DNA of 64,000 nt. Origin: Sulfitobacter dubius (GTDB lineage: Bacteria; Pseudomonadota; Alphaproteobacteria; Rhodobacterales; Rhodobacteraceae). A program made the position numbers and the translations under genes. Below are positions 1 to 9,560 of this stretch, one piece after another; within the stretch, counting starts at the first letter, position 1; the number at the start of each line of letters is the position of its first letter. The notes below the pieces were generated by a model. The model had not been told where the DNA came from and did no database searches. It saw only the letters and a program-made list of their open reading frames with translations. The stretch spans positions 1,178,001-1,242,000 of the forward strand of contig NZ_FOPG01000001.1 of the NCBI RefSeq assembly GCF_900113435.1, written 5' to 3'.

Positions 1-79
1 AGGCCGCCGAAAGCGCCAACCAGAGCGCCGCAGTATGCCCCGCGGGCGTGCCTTCGATCGACAGGATCCATTCGGTCAT
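1..79 (-). CDS. N-terminus of a probable integral membrane (DMT/EamA-like) transporter, cut by window edge
   Basis: A minus-strand reading frame starts with ATG at 79 and runs open off the left end, giving 26 residues that begin MTEWILSIEGTPAGH and turn hydrophobic and alanine/leucine-rich. This resembles the start of EamA-type transporters of Rhodobacteraceae, but too little is visible to be sure. It is divergent from the MgtC-family gene at 143. There is no strong Shine-Dalgarno. The class is inferred from the hydrophobic start only. Confidence 0.4.
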   Translation of the reverse strand, partial: MTEWILSIEGTPAGHTAALWLALSAA

Positions 80-142
80 TGCGGAACCACCACAGCGACG
101 AGAGGTTTATTCCTCAAAGCCCTAGCCACAAACGGAATTTCC

Positions 143-628
143 ATGCTCGAAAGCCTGCTTGATGACCTGACCAATAGTTTCTCTGCCGTACCGGTCACCG
201 TCGCCGCGGCGCGGCTGCTGATGGCCGCGTTTCTTGCAGGTGTCGTGGGGTATGAGCGCGAGCGGCGGGACAAGCCCGCGGGGCTGCGCACCCATATCAT
301 GGTGGCCATCGCCGCTTGTCTGTTCATCATCATCGGGCAGGAGTTGGGCAGTCTGGAGTTCGGCAAAGGCGACCAGATGCGCTTTGATCCGCTGCGTTTG
401 ATCGAAGCGGTCACGGCGGGCGTCGCCTTCCTTGCCGCGGGGATCATTTTCACCTCCAACGGCGAAGTGCGCAACATCACCACCGGCGCGTCGATGTGGT
501 TGGCGGGGGCCATTGGTCTGTCCTGCGGCGCGGGGCAAATCCTGCTGGCCTGCCTCACGGCGGGGATCGTCGTTGCCGTGCTTACCGTGTTGCGCCAAAT
601 CGAAAAACTGCTTGGCACCCATGATTGA
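143..628 (+). CDS. MgtC/SapB family membrane protein
   Basis: A 161-aa inner-membrane protein of the MgtC/SapB family. The family signature is clear: an early arginine-rich turn (GYERERRDKPAGLRTH) after the first membrane segment, then FLAAGIIF and the TTGASMWLAGAIGLSCG segment. Four to five hydrophobic helices fill the chain. It is about the length of the short MgtC-like proteins that lack the cytosolic ACT-like C-terminal domain of Salmonella MgtC. The ATG at 143 is preferred over an upstream start at 35, because the extra 36 residues are arginine-rich and unlike the family. The exact role (Mg2+ or acid stress, or modulation of an ATPase) cannot be read from sequence. Confidence 0.85.
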   Translation: MLESLLDDLTNSFSAVPVTVAAARLLMAAFLAGVVGYERERRDKPAGLRTHIMVAIAACLFIIIGQELGSLEFGKGDQMRFDPLRLIEAVTAGVAFLAAGIIFTSNGEVRNITTGASMWLAGAIGLSCGAGQILLACLTAGIVVAVLTVLRQIEKLLGTHD

Positions 629-661
629 ACCGGGCCGCCGACCGCAGCGGCCAAGAGTGCG

Positions 662-2038
662 TTAGGCATCCGTGCCCACCAAAGCAGCGGCAAATTCATC
701 CGGGTCGAAGGGCGACAGATCATCAATCTGCTCCCCCAGGCCCACGGCATGGATCGGCAGGCCGAAACGATCCGCCAGCGCCACCAGAACGCCCCCCTTG
801 GCGGTGCCATCCAACTTGGTCATAACCAGACCGCTGACGTCGGAAATCTCTTGAAAAACCTTCACTTGGTTCAGTGCGTTTTGCCCGGTCGTCGCGTCCA
901 GCACCAATAGGGTGTTATGCGGCGCGGTCTCGTCCTTCTTACGGATGACGCGCACGATCTTGGCCAATTCCTCCATCAGGTCGCCCCGGTTTTGCAAACG
1001 GCCTGCGGTGTCGATCAGCAACAGATCAGCGCCTTCCTCCTGCGCGCGGCCCATGGCGTCGAAGGCAAGGCTGGCCGGGTCGCTGCCCTGCGCTGCGGTC
1101 AAAACCGGCACGCCTGCGCGTTCGCCCCAGACCTGCAATTGCTCCACCGCAGCAGCGCGGAAGGTGTCGCCAGCGGCGATTACGACCTTCTTGCCCGCCG
1201 CGCGGAATTGTGATGCCAGTTTGCCGATGGTTGTCGTCTTGCCAGAGCCGTTCACGCCGACCACCAGCACCACCTGCGGGGTCTTGGAATAGATCGGCAA
1301 GGGCCGCGCCACAGGCTCCATGATGCGGCTGACTTCGCTGGCGAGCAGTTGTTTGATCTCCGCCACCGAGAGTTTCTTGCCAAAGCGCCCTTCGGCCATA
1401 TTGGCCGTGACCCGCAGCGCGGTGTCGACGCCCATGTCAGCACTGATCAGCAGTTCTTCGAGCTGTTCGAGCATCTCATCGTCCAGCGCGCGGCGCACCA
1501 CAGGCTGCGCCGTGCTGCGGCCCATCAAACGGCCCAGAAGGCCTGGCTTCGCAGGAGCGGCCTCTGCTTCGTCAAGCGCAGGGGCGACCGGGGTCATGGC
1601 TTGGCGCAGGTCCACGGCGGGCGGCACTTCATCGGGGGCCGGAGCGGGTTCGGGATCGACCGCTGGCGGCACCTGCTCGGGTTCGGGCGCGGGCTCCGGA
1701 TCTGCGGGCTCAGGTGGTACCGCTGGCGCAGGCTGAGGGGTGGGCTCGGGAATGGTGGCGGGCGCGGGCGTCGGCTCTGGCATCGGCGCGGGCGTCGGTT
1801 CTGGCATCGGCGCGGGTTCGGGGGTTTCCTCCTCCTGCTCGGCCGCCAGCATCGGGCCGCTGTCCTCCTGCCCGTCGGGCATCACATCAGAGGCCGCGCC
1901 GGGCTGGTCCATCACCGCATCCACGGGGGCCGCTTCGGCCTCTGTTTCGCCGCCATCGCTGACAATCGCCTCTAGCCCCTCGTCGATCTTGGACGAGGAT
2001 TTGAACAAGCGGTCCTTGAGCTTCGTGAAGAAGGCCAT
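662..2038 (-). CDS. ftsY: Signal recognition particle receptor FtsY
   Basis: FtsY is the SRP receptor GTPase that brings ribosome-nascent chain complexes to the SecYEG translocon. The 458-aa product has the NG domain in its C-terminal two thirds: P-loop VGVNGSGKTTT, then DTAGRLQNR and TKLDGTAKGG. The N-terminal A domain is acidic and carries a long proline/glutamate tract (repeated PEPTPAP units, about residues 70-145), typical of alphaproteobacterial FtsY but long here. The start at 2038 (MAFFTKLKDRLF) is chosen because it opens with the amphipathic membrane-binding helix; a longer frame to 2113 is unlikely. It is downstream of, and co-directional with, the NuoE/NuoF fusion gene. Confidence 0.96.
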   Translation of the reverse strand: MAFFTKLKDRLFKSSSKIDEGLEAIVSDGGETEAEAAPVDAVMDQPGAASDVMPDGQEDSGPMLAAEQEEETPEPAPMPEPTPAPMPEPTPAPATIPEPTPQPAPAVPPEPADPEPAPEPEQVPPAVDPEPAPAPDEVPPAVDLRQAMTPVAPALDEAEAAPAKPGLLGRLMGRSTAQPVVRRALDDEMLEQLEELLISADMGVDTALRVTANMAEGRFGKKLSVAEIKQLLASEVSRIMEPVARPLPIYSKTPQVVLVVGVNGSGKTTTIGKLASQFRAAGKKVVIAAGDTFRAAAVEQLQVWGERAGVPVLTAAQGSDPASLAFDAMGRAQEEGADLLLIDTAGRLQNRGDLMEELAKIVRVIRKKDETAPHNTLLVLDATTGQNALNQVKVFQEISDVSGLVMTKLDGTAKGGVLVALADRFGLPIHAVGLGEQIDDLSPFDPDEFAAALVGTDA

Positions 2039-2134
2039 CGGCGTCTCCCATGCAGTTTCGTCTTGATCTATAGGCTTGCCCGCGCAGATGGAAGGGCGCC
2101 TAGGGCAGATCAAGGCTACCGGGAGCTGCTGCAG

Positions 2135-3847
2135 TTAGATTTCGTCAGGAAAATGCTTCATCACCAGCCGGATCGGGTTCGGTGCCGCCTGCCCCAGCCC
2201 GCAGATCGAGGCATCGACCATCGCGGTCGACAACTCCTCCAATAACCCTTGATCCCAGCGTTCCTCCTGCATCAGCTTGACCGCCTTTTCGCAGCCCACC
2301 CGGCAGGGCGTACATTGTCCACAGCTTTCATCCTCAAAGAACCGCAGCATGTTGAGCGCGGCCGCGCGGGCACTGTCATGTTCCGAAAGAACAACCACCG
2401 CCGCCGAGCCAATAAACGACCCATGCGGTTGCAGCGTGTCGAAATCGAGCGGCACGTCATCCATCGAAGCAGGCAGCAGGCCAGAGGACGGCCCTCCCGG
2501 CTGGTACGCCTTCAGCACATGCCCCTCGGCCATGCCGCCTGCCGCCGCGATGATATCGGTGATGGTCGACCCCGCAGGCAGCAGATACATCCCCGGATGC
2601 GCCACGCGGCCCGAAACGGAATAGCTGCGGAGCCCCTTGCGGCCATTCTTTTCGGTCGCGTTCAGCACCTGTGACCCTTCGCGGCAGATGCGGGCGATCC
2701 AATGCAGGGTTTCCACGTTATGCACCAATGTCGGATGGCCAAAGACTCCGACCTGCGCCACATAGGGCGGGCGGTGACGCGGCAGGCCGCGCTTGCCTTC
2801 GATGCTTTCGATCATCGCGCTTTCTTCGCCGCAGATATAGGCGCCCGCGCCGCGGCGCAGATCGACATAGCCGGGCGCGATGAGGCCCGCACCTTCCAGA
2901 GCCGCGATCTCTCGGCGCAGGATTTCCAGCACCGCCGGGTATTCATCGCGCATGTAGAGGAAGACTTTTTCCGCCTCGACCGCCCATGCGGCGATCAACA
3001 TGCCCTCAAGGAAAAGATGTGGTGTGCGCTCAAGATACCAGCGGTCCTTAAAGGTGCCCGGTTCGCCTTCGTCTCCATTGACTGCCAGATAGCGCGGCCC
3101 CGGATTGGCGCGCACAAAGCCCCATTTCTTGCCCGAGGGGAAGCCCGCCCCGCCGAGCCCGCGCAGCCCGGCCTCTAGCAGTTGTTCTTGCACCGCTTCC
3201 CAATCGCCGCCAGCACGCAGGTTCAACAGTGCCTCGTAACCGCCTGAACTCGCGTAAGCTTGATAAGCCTCATTGTCCGGCAGCCGGGCGTGCGTTTCCT
3301 GCCCCTTGATCGCCGCTTGCACCTTTTCCGGCGTTGCATGGTCGATATGATTGTGGCCCAGTTCCAACACCGGCGCGGTGTCGCAGCGCCCCATGCAGGG
3401 CGCGCGCAGCACGCGGACCTCTGCGGGGTCCAGCCCCTCTTCCAGCGCCGATTTCAACGCCTGCGCCCCGGCCAGTTCGCAAGACAGCGAATCGCAGACA
3501 CGGATGGTTAGCGCGGGCGGTGGGGTCTCGCCCTCTTTCACCACGTCGAAATGCGCGTAGAAACTGGCGACCTCATAGACCTCGGCCATCGACAGGCGCA
3601 TCTCTTCGGCCAAGGCGCGCAGATGTGCGGCAGAGAGGTGGCCAAAGCGGTCTTGGATCAAATGCAGAAACTCGATCAGCAGGTCGCGGGCGCGCGGGCG
3701 GTCGCCCATCAGCGTGCGGACCTCCTCCCACGCCGCGTCCTGCAGCTGCCGCCCCTTGGGGTGATGCCGCCCCTTGCCCTTGCCGGATTTCCAAACGCCC
3801 TTTCGCGGCGCCCCCGCCGCTGCCTTGCCGTGATCGTCCAGCGCCAT
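2135..3847 (-). CDS. NuoE-NuoF fusion, NAD+-binding diaphorase subunit (formate dehydrogenase beta-like)
   Basis: A 570-aa fusion of a NuoE-like thioredoxin-fold [2Fe-2S] domain with a NuoF-like flavin domain. The [2Fe-2S] ligands are visible as CDSLSC (Cx4C) and CMGRC (Cx3C) around residues 120-165. The NuoF part has the FMN/NADH glycine-rich loop GLGGAGFPSGKKW, then NGDEGEPGTFKDR, and the [4Fe-4S] motif CGQCTPCRVGC with a fourth Cys in SICGLGQ. Such diaphorase modules pass electrons between NAD+ and a partner such as formate dehydrogenase alpha, hydrogenase or complex I. No catalytic partner lies beside it: the neighbours are ftsY and a divergent alkB. The fusion and the motifs are seen directly; the partner is unknown. 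Confidence 0.88.
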   Translation of the reverse strand: MALDDHGKAAAGAPRKGVWKSGKGKGRHHPKGRQLQDAAWEEVRTLMGDRPRARDLLIEFLHLIQDRFGHLSAAHLRALAEEMRLSMAEVYEVASFYAHFDVVKEGETPPPALTIRVCDSLSCELAGAQALKSALEEGLDPAEVRVLRAPCMGRCDTAPVLELGHNHIDHATPEKVQAAIKGQETHARLPDNEAYQAYASSGGYEALLNLRAGGDWEAVQEQLLEAGLRGLGGAGFPSGKKWGFVRANPGPRYLAVNGDEGEPGTFKDRWYLERTPHLFLEGMLIAAWAVEAEKVFLYMRDEYPAVLEILRREIAALEGAGLIAPGYVDLRRGAGAYICGEESAMIESIEGKRGLPRHRPPYVAQVGVFGHPTLVHNVETLHWIARICREGSQVLNATEKNGRKGLRSYSVSGRVAHPGMYLLPAGSTITDIIAAAGGMAEGHVLKAYQPGGPSSGLLPASMDDVPLDFDTLQPHGSFIGSAAVVVLSEHDSARAAALNMLRFFEDESCGQCTPCRVGCEKAVKLMQEERWDQGLLEELSTAMVDASICGLGQAAPNPIRLVMKHFPDEI

Positions 3848-4007
3848 GTCGCTCCCCCCGCCTTGCTTTCCGCCTTGGTAACAAATCCACAGGCGGCCCG
3901 GCGATCAAAAAGCGACAATCGCGCGGGTGTTTGCGTTGTGCGCAGACCCTGCGGCGGGCAGAATGAGGGGGCCGAGCCCATTGGCGCGGCGTCGCAGGGG
4001 AAAACGC

Positions 4008-5009
4008 ATGCTGTGGTATGTGATCGCAAGTCTGACACCGGCGGTGCTGATCGCCGCCGCCGCCCTCTTGGGCGGGGTCTGGCCCGTGCTGGCGCTGTTT
4101 TCGATCACGGTGCATGTGGCCTTCATGGACCGCTTGGGCCGCGCGGTGAGTCTTTCCGACCGCTCCGGTCGTGCCTTGACGCTGACCTTGGCCACCGCGC
4201 ATTTCCTGCTGCTGCCGCTCGGGGTCTGGGCGATTGGCGGCGCGCCGCATCTTGAGGGGCTGGACCGCGTTCTGATCTTTGCCGCCCTCGGTCTGTTTCT
4301 AGGCCAGATCAGCAATTCCAACGCGCATGAGTTGATCCATGCCAGCCGCCGCCTGCCCCGGCGGATCGGCACGGCGGTCTATATCTCGTTGCTCCACGGG
4401 CATCACGTCTCGGCCCATCTGCGGGTGCATCATCCCGCCGCCGCCACCCCCGCCGATCCCAATTCCGCGCCCAAAGGCATGGGGTTTTGGCGGTTTCTTC
4501 TGAGCGCAAGTTGGGGCGAGTTTTGCGCCGGGTGGCAGGCCGACAACGCGCAGCGGGCGCGCAAGACGGGGGCGAAGGGGCTGCACCCCTATGCAATCTA
4601 CCTAAGCGGTGCCGCAGTGGCCCTGCTCACCGCGCTGCTTTTGAGCGACATTTCCGGGCTGTTCGCCTATCTTGGCCTTGCCGCCTATGCTCAGATGCAA
4701 CTGCTGCTGTCGGACTATGTGCAGCATTATGGCTTGCGGCGGCAGCAACGCCCCGATGGCCGGTTCGAGCCGATCGGCCCGCAACACAGCTGGAACGCCC
4801 CGAAATGGTATTCCGCGGCCATGATGCTGAACGCGCCGCGCCATTCGGACCACCACATGCGCCCCGCCCGTGCTTTTCCGGCGCTGGAGGTGACCGATGA
4901 GATGCCGAAACTGCCCTATTCCCTGCCCATCATGGCGGTGATTGCCCTTGTGCCACCGATCTGGCGTCGGGTGATGGACCGCCGTGTGGCGCGGTGGCGC
5001 AGCGGCTGA
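4008..5009 (+). CDS. alkB: Alkane 1-monooxygenase (AlkB family integral-membrane di-iron hydroxylase)
   Basis: A 333-aa membrane non-haem di-iron hydroxylase that would oxidise the terminal carbon of n-alkanes, using electrons from rubredoxin or ferredoxin. The histidine boxes of the family are present: HELIH at residues 107-111, HGHHVSAHLRVHH at 130-142, and RHSDHH near residue 285. Hydrophobic helices occupy residues 5-35, 60-95 and 205-250. The ATG at 4008 has an AGGGG Shine-Dalgarno. It is shorter than Pseudomonas AlkB (about 400 aa) and has no rubredoxin gene beside it. Related XylM or fatty-acid hydroxylases share the fold, so the substrate is inferred. Confidence 0.88.
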   Translation: MLWYVIASLTPAVLIAAAALLGGVWPVLALFSITVHVAFMDRLGRAVSLSDRSGRALTLTLATAHFLLLPLGVWAIGGAPHLEGLDRVLIFAALGLFLGQISNSNAHELIHASRRLPRRIGTAVYISLLHGHHVSAHLRVHHPAAATPADPNSAPKGMGFWRFLLSASWGEFCAGWQADNAQRARKTGAKGLHPYAIYLSGAAVALLTALLLSDISGLFAYLGLAAYAQMQLLLSDYVQHYGLRRQQRPDGRFEPIGPQHSWNAPKWYSAAMMLNAPRHSDHHMRPARAFPALEVTDEMPKLPYSLPIMAVIALVPPIWRRVMDRRVARWRSG

Positions 5010-5050
5010 TCCCACTGGCGCGGGGCGCGGGCTTCTGGCAGGCTGTTGGG

Positions 5051-5440
5051 ATGAGACATGCCCTCGCCCTGATCTCCGCCCTCCTGCCCCTGCCCGCCTT
5101 GGCCGAGATGTCAGCGGCGGAGTTCGAGGCCTATACGCAGGGCAAAACGCTTTACTACGGCCAGTCCGGCACGCCCTATGGGGCGGAGATTTATCACAAG
5201 GATCGGCGCGTGCAGTGGTCCTTTCTTGATGGCCGCTGCAAGGAGGGACGTTGGTATGAGGCGGAGGGGCTGATCTGTTTCGTCTACGAAGACGACCCCA
5301 CCCCGCAATGCTGGAGTTTTACCGAAAGCCCGACCGGGCTGGTCGCCCGGTTCGAGAATGACCCAACCCAGACCGAGCTTTACGAGGCGCAGGAGCAGAA
5401 CGACCCTCTGCTCTGTCTCGGGCTCGAAGTCGGGGTCTGA
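5051..5440 (+). CDS. Small secreted protein of unknown function
   Basis: A 129-aa protein with a clean Sec signal peptide (MRHALALISALLPLPALA, cleavage after ALA). The mature part is acidic, rich in aromatic residues and has four cysteines, suggesting a disulfide-stabilised periplasmic protein. I do not recognise a family with certainty, though proteins of this shape are common in Rhodobacteraceae. It lies 41 bp after alkB on the same strand and converges on xseA with a 6-bp gap, so it may be co-transcribed with alkB. Confidence 0.75.
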   Translation: MRHALALISALLPLPALAEMSAAEFEAYTQGKTLYYGQSGTPYGAEIYHKDRRVQWSFLDGRCKEGRWYEAEGLICFVYEDDPTPQCWSFTESPTGLVARFENDPTQTELYEAQEQNDPLLCLGLEVGV

Positions 5441-5446
5441 GCGGCC

Positions 5447-7009
5447 TTAGCTTTCGCCTTTGACAGCCAACCGACCATCCGAAAATTCAATCTCCAACCG
5501 GGCGGCGTTCTTGGCAGCTTCCGCACTTGTCACCACATCACCGTCGCCCCGCACCACGGCGAAACCACGGGCAAGCGTTTCGCGGTAGCCGAGCGTGCCG
5601 AGCGTCCGGCCCATCGCGTCGATCTGGCGGCGGCGGCGGTCCTGATCGGCGCGGCCTGCGCGCGCCAGCCGGGCCAGTACCTCCTTCAATCGGTGGTCTT
5701 GGCGGGAAAGGTCTCGGAGCAGCACCTCCGGGCGGAAGGTTTGTGTGCGGTCTAGCAGCCGTTCACGACGACGCATGATTTGGCGTTGCAGCACGTCGGG
5801 GTGGAACCGGTCGGCCCGCGCAGCCAGCCGTTCGCGTTGCCCCGCGAAGTTCCGCTGCCATGCCGGGCCGAGCCGTGCTGACAACTGCGCCAGCCGCTGA
5901 CGATCCGCCTCCAGTTGGCGGCGCAGGGTGCCGGGGCGCAGCGCGCCGGACATATCGGCCAGCTTCACGCGGCGACCTTGGACGCCCGCGATCAGCGCAG
6001 GGGCGAGTTTTTCACCACCGCGGTCGAGCCTTTGGCGCGGCCCCTCCAACAGCGTGTCGGCCTGTGGCAGGGCCCGCGCCAGATCTCGCATCCGCTGGCC
6101 ACGGCGGGTCAGCCCTTGGCTCAGCGCCTGGCGCATCCTTGCGCCCTGCCCCTCCAGCCATGCCGCCAGCTCATGCCGCACCGGCACGGCAAGCTCAGCC
6201 GCCGCTGTCGGCGTCGGCGCGCGTTTGTCTGAGACAAAGTCGATCAGCGTCGTGTCGGTTTCATGCCCTACGGCAGAGATCAGCGGGATGTCCGAGGCTG
6301 CCGCCGCGCGCGCGACGCTTTCCTCGTTAAAACCCCAGAGGTCTTCGACCGAGCCACCACCCCGCGCCACGATCAACAAATCGGGCCGTGGCAATGCGCC
6401 GCCGGGGGTAAGGCGGTTGAACCCTTCAATGGCCCGCACCACTTCGGGCGCGCATTTCGCGCCCTGCACGGCGACCGGCCAGACCAGCACTTTGCGCGGG
6501 AAACGGTCGCGCAGCCGGTGTAGGATATCACGGATCACGGCCCCCGAGGGCGAGGTCACGACGCCGATGATCTCGGGCAGATAGGGCAGTGGGCGTTTGC
6601 GTTCGGGCGCGAAGAGCCCCTCCGCCGCCAGCGTCGCCTTGCGTTTCTCCAACAGCGCCATCAGCGCGCCCATGCCCGCCGGTTTGATATCCTCAATGAC
6701 GATCTGATATTTCGACTGCCCGCCAAAGGTGGTGATGCGCCCGGTGGCGACGACCTCCATCCCCTCTTCGGGCTGGGTCTCAAGCCGTGCGGTCACACCC
6801 TTCCAGATCACGCCGGAGATCACCGAACGGTCGTCCTTGAGGTCAAGATAGACATGCCCCGAACGCGGGCGGCTGACGCGGCCCACTTCACCCCGAATCC
6901 GGACATGGGCAAACTCACCCTCAATCACCCGCTTGATCGCACCAGAAAGCTCGGTGACGGTAAATTCGGGGCTGTTTGCACCGGGGGCGGGGTCGTCGAA
7001 CAGATCCAT
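5447..7009 (-). CDS. xseA: Exodeoxyribonuclease VII large subunit
   Basis: XseA is the catalytic subunit of exonuclease VII, a single-strand-specific exonuclease in repair. The 520-aa product has the N-terminal OB-fold (EFTVTELSGAIKRVIEGEFAHVRIRGEVGRVSRP), the central domain with EKRKATLAAEGLFAPERKRPLP and GVVTSPSGAVIRDI, the conserved ARGGGSVEDLWGFNEE and SAVGHETDTTLIDFVSDKRAPTPTAAAE, and a long basic coiled-coil C-terminal part. The start at 7009 (MDLFDDPAPG) is chosen because the OB-fold follows at once; the frame stays open 140 codons upstream over the purD start. It is divergent from purD. Confidence 0.96.
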   Translation of the reverse strand: MDLFDDPAPGANSPEFTVTELSGAIKRVIEGEFAHVRIRGEVGRVSRPRSGHVYLDLKDDRSVISGVIWKGVTARLETQPEEGMEVVATGRITTFGGQSKYQIVIEDIKPAGMGALMALLEKRKATLAAEGLFAPERKRPLPYLPEIIGVVTSPSGAVIRDILHRLRDRFPRKVLVWPVAVQGAKCAPEVVRAIEGFNRLTPGGALPRPDLLIVARGGGSVEDLWGFNEESVARAAAASDIPLISAVGHETDTTLIDFVSDKRAPTPTAAAELAVPVRHELAAWLEGQGARMRQALSQGLTRRGQRMRDLARALPQADTLLEGPRQRLDRGGEKLAPALIAGVQGRRVKLADMSGALRPGTLRRQLEADRQRLAQLSARLGPAWQRNFAGQRERLAARADRFHPDVLQRQIMRRRERLLDRTQTFRPEVLLRDLSRQDHRLKEVLARLARAGRADQDRRRRQIDAMGRTLGTLGYRETLARGFAVVRGDGDVVTSAEAAKNAARLEIEFSDGRLAVKGES

Positions 7010-7079
7010 CTGGGCACCTTGTGTCTGTGGGCACCCCAGCTTAGAACGCGGAGCAACGAAGTCCAAGGGAGTGCGCGGC

Positions 7080-8345
7080 ATGAATATCCTGATCCTCGGC
7101 AGCGGTGGCCGCGAACATTCACTTGCTTGGGCGGTCATGCAGAACCCCAAATGCGATAAGCTGATCGTGGCACCGGGCAATGCGGGCATCGCGGCCATTG
7201 CGCAATGCGCCAAGCTCGACATCATGGATGGCGCAGCAGTGGTGACCTTTTGCGAGGGGAACAACATCGACTTCGTCATCATCGGCCCCGAAGCGCCCCT
7301 CGCCGCAGGTGTAGGCGACGATCTGCGTGCGGCGGGTTTCGACGTTTTCGGCCCCTCCAAAGCGGCGGCGGCGCTGGAAGCCTCCAAAGCCTTTACCAAG
7401 GAAATCTGCGACGCCTGCGATGCGCCCACGGCGGCCTATGGCCATTTCACCGATGCCGTCAGCGCCCGCGCCTATGTCGAAAAGCAGGGCGCGCCGATTG
7501 TCATCAAGGCCGACGGTCTGGCAGCGGGCAAGGGTGTTATCATCGCCATGACCGACGCCGAAGCCTTGGCCGCTGTGGATGAGATGTTCGACGGTGCCTT
7601 TGGCGACGCGGGCGCCGAGGTCGTGATCGAAGAATTCATGGAAGGCGAAGAGGCGTCCTTCTTCGTGCTCTGCGACGGCGAGACCGTGCTGCCCATCGGC
7701 ACGGCCCAAGACCACAAGCGCGTCGGCGAAGGTGACAGCGGCCCCAATACCGGCGGCATGGGGGCCTATTCCCCCGCCCCGGTGCTGAGCGACGAAATCG
7801 CCGAACGCGCGCTGGATGAGATCATCCGCCCCTGCATGGCCGAGATGGCCAAGCGCGGGATGCCGTATCAGGGCGTGCTCTATGCCGGTTTGATGATCAA
7901 AGACGGCCAGCCGCGTTTGGTGGAATACAACGTGCGCTTTGGCGACCCAGAATGCCAAGTGCTGATGATGCGCCTTGGCGCGCAGGCTTTTGATCTGATG
8001 CAGGCAACGGCCAAGGGGTCTTTGGCCGAGATGCAGGTCAACTGGGCCGAAGACCACGCGCTGACCGTGGTGATGGCGGCGAATGGCTATCCCGGTGCCT
8101 ATGAAAAGGGCAGTGAGATCAAAGGGCTGAAAGACCTGCCCGAAGACAGCGCCAATATGGTGTTCCACGCGGGCACTGTGGCACAGGACGGGGCAATCTT
8201 GGCCAACGGCGGCCGCGTGCTGAACGTCACCGCGCGGGGCGCCACGCTGGCCGAGGCACAACAGCGTGCCTATGCGATGGTCGACGGGATCGATTGGCCA
8301 GAAGGCTTCTGCCGCCGCGACATCGGCTGGCGCGCGCTGAGCTAA
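7080..8345 (+). CDS. purD: Phosphoribosylamine--glycine ligase (GARS)
   Basis: PurD catalyses the second step of de novo purine synthesis, ATP-dependent joining of glycine to phosphoribosylamine. The 421-aa product is standard length for the single-domain enzyme. It starts MNILILGSGGREHSLAW and carries the ATP-grasp motifs KADGLAAGKGVI, EEFMEGEEASFF, HKRVGEGDSGPNTGGMGAYSPAP and EYNVRFGDPECQ. The ATG at 7080 is set by the N-terminal Rossmann-like motif. It is divergent from xseA across 70 bp. Confidence 0.97.
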   Translation: MNILILGSGGREHSLAWAVMQNPKCDKLIVAPGNAGIAAIAQCAKLDIMDGAAVVTFCEGNNIDFVIIGPEAPLAAGVGDDLRAAGFDVFGPSKAAAALEASKAFTKEICDACDAPTAAYGHFTDAVSARAYVEKQGAPIVIKADGLAAGKGVIIAMTDAEALAAVDEMFDGAFGDAGAEVVIEEFMEGEEASFFVLCDGETVLPIGTAQDHKRVGEGDSGPNTGGMGAYSPAPVLSDEIAERALDEIIRPCMAEMAKRGMPYQGVLYAGLMIKDGQPRLVEYNVRFGDPECQVLMMRLGAQAFDLMQATAKGSLAEMQVNWAEDHALTVVMAANGYPGAYEKGSEIKGLKDLPEDSANMVFHAGTVAQDGAILANGGRVLNVTARGATLAEAQQRAYAMVDGIDWPEGFCRRDIGWRALS

Positions 8346-8375
8346 CAGGCGGCGGCTTCAGCCGACCCAGCACTC

Positions 8376-9070
8376 TCACTCACAGGCAAGTGCCTTGGCG
8401 AAGCTCTCGGCCCCCGCGAAAGGGCCGATGTCGCGCCGCGCAAGCTGCCCGTCCTTCAGGGTTACCCCGACCACGCGCTGCCAATCGGCATCCGCCAGCA
8501 CCATCTCAGGCCCGGCACCGCAGTCGCGCAGGCCGCCCGAGATGTAGGGTTCCCCGATTCGATGATTGGTCAGGCCCGACATCTGAGCCACTTCGCTCAG
8601 GTCCCCATCCGCAAAACGCCAGACCCGTAGCACACGCACCAGATGCGGGCGGTCGACATAGGCGATCTCAACCGCGCCGTCGCCGTCCAGATCAGCAGCA
8701 CCTATGGGGGCAAGCCAGCGGTTGCTTTGGCCGATATGTGGGGTCTCAGTAATCTTGCCCTCGGGGCCGTAGATTGCCATCGCCGCACCACGGTTCATGT
8801 CGGTCTCAATCACCAGCACTTCGGGCGCGCCGTCGCCGGTCACATCGACCAGCCGCGGGGCGATATCTTCGAAAACATGGTCACGGGGCAGAACGAAACG
8901 CCGCGCGCTTCCGTCTGCCAAGGAAATCTGCACTCCGCCCCATTCCAGCGCATCGCCCAGAATGCCATGGGCGTAGCGCCCGGTCGGGTGGATATAGCGC
9001 GCGGCGGTGATCGTCTCCGCCACGGCGCTGGTTGCGATCAGCGCCAGTAGTGCCGCGCCGACCGCCCGCA

Positions 9071-9071
<1 letters not shown>
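8376..9071 (-). CDS. Periplasmic FG-GAP/VCBS-like repeat protein
   Basis: A 231-aa protein with a signal peptide (MRAVGAALLALIATSAVA) and two recognisable calcium-type repeats of the FG-GAP/VCBS class: LVDVTGDGAPEVLVIETD and GAADLDGDGAVEIAYVDRP. The fold is probably a partial beta propeller in the periplasm. Its start overlaps the stop of the ferredoxin gene by one base, so the two are likely co-translated, but no functional tie is evident. The role is unknown. Confidence 0.75.
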
Positions 9072-9472
<401 letters not shown>

Positions 9473-9560
9473 TCACGCAGTGCGTGACATTGCGGTGGGC
9501 AAGGTCCGCGCATCCCGCTAGTCTGCACCGCGAACGACAGGCAAGCCCGAGAGAACCGGC

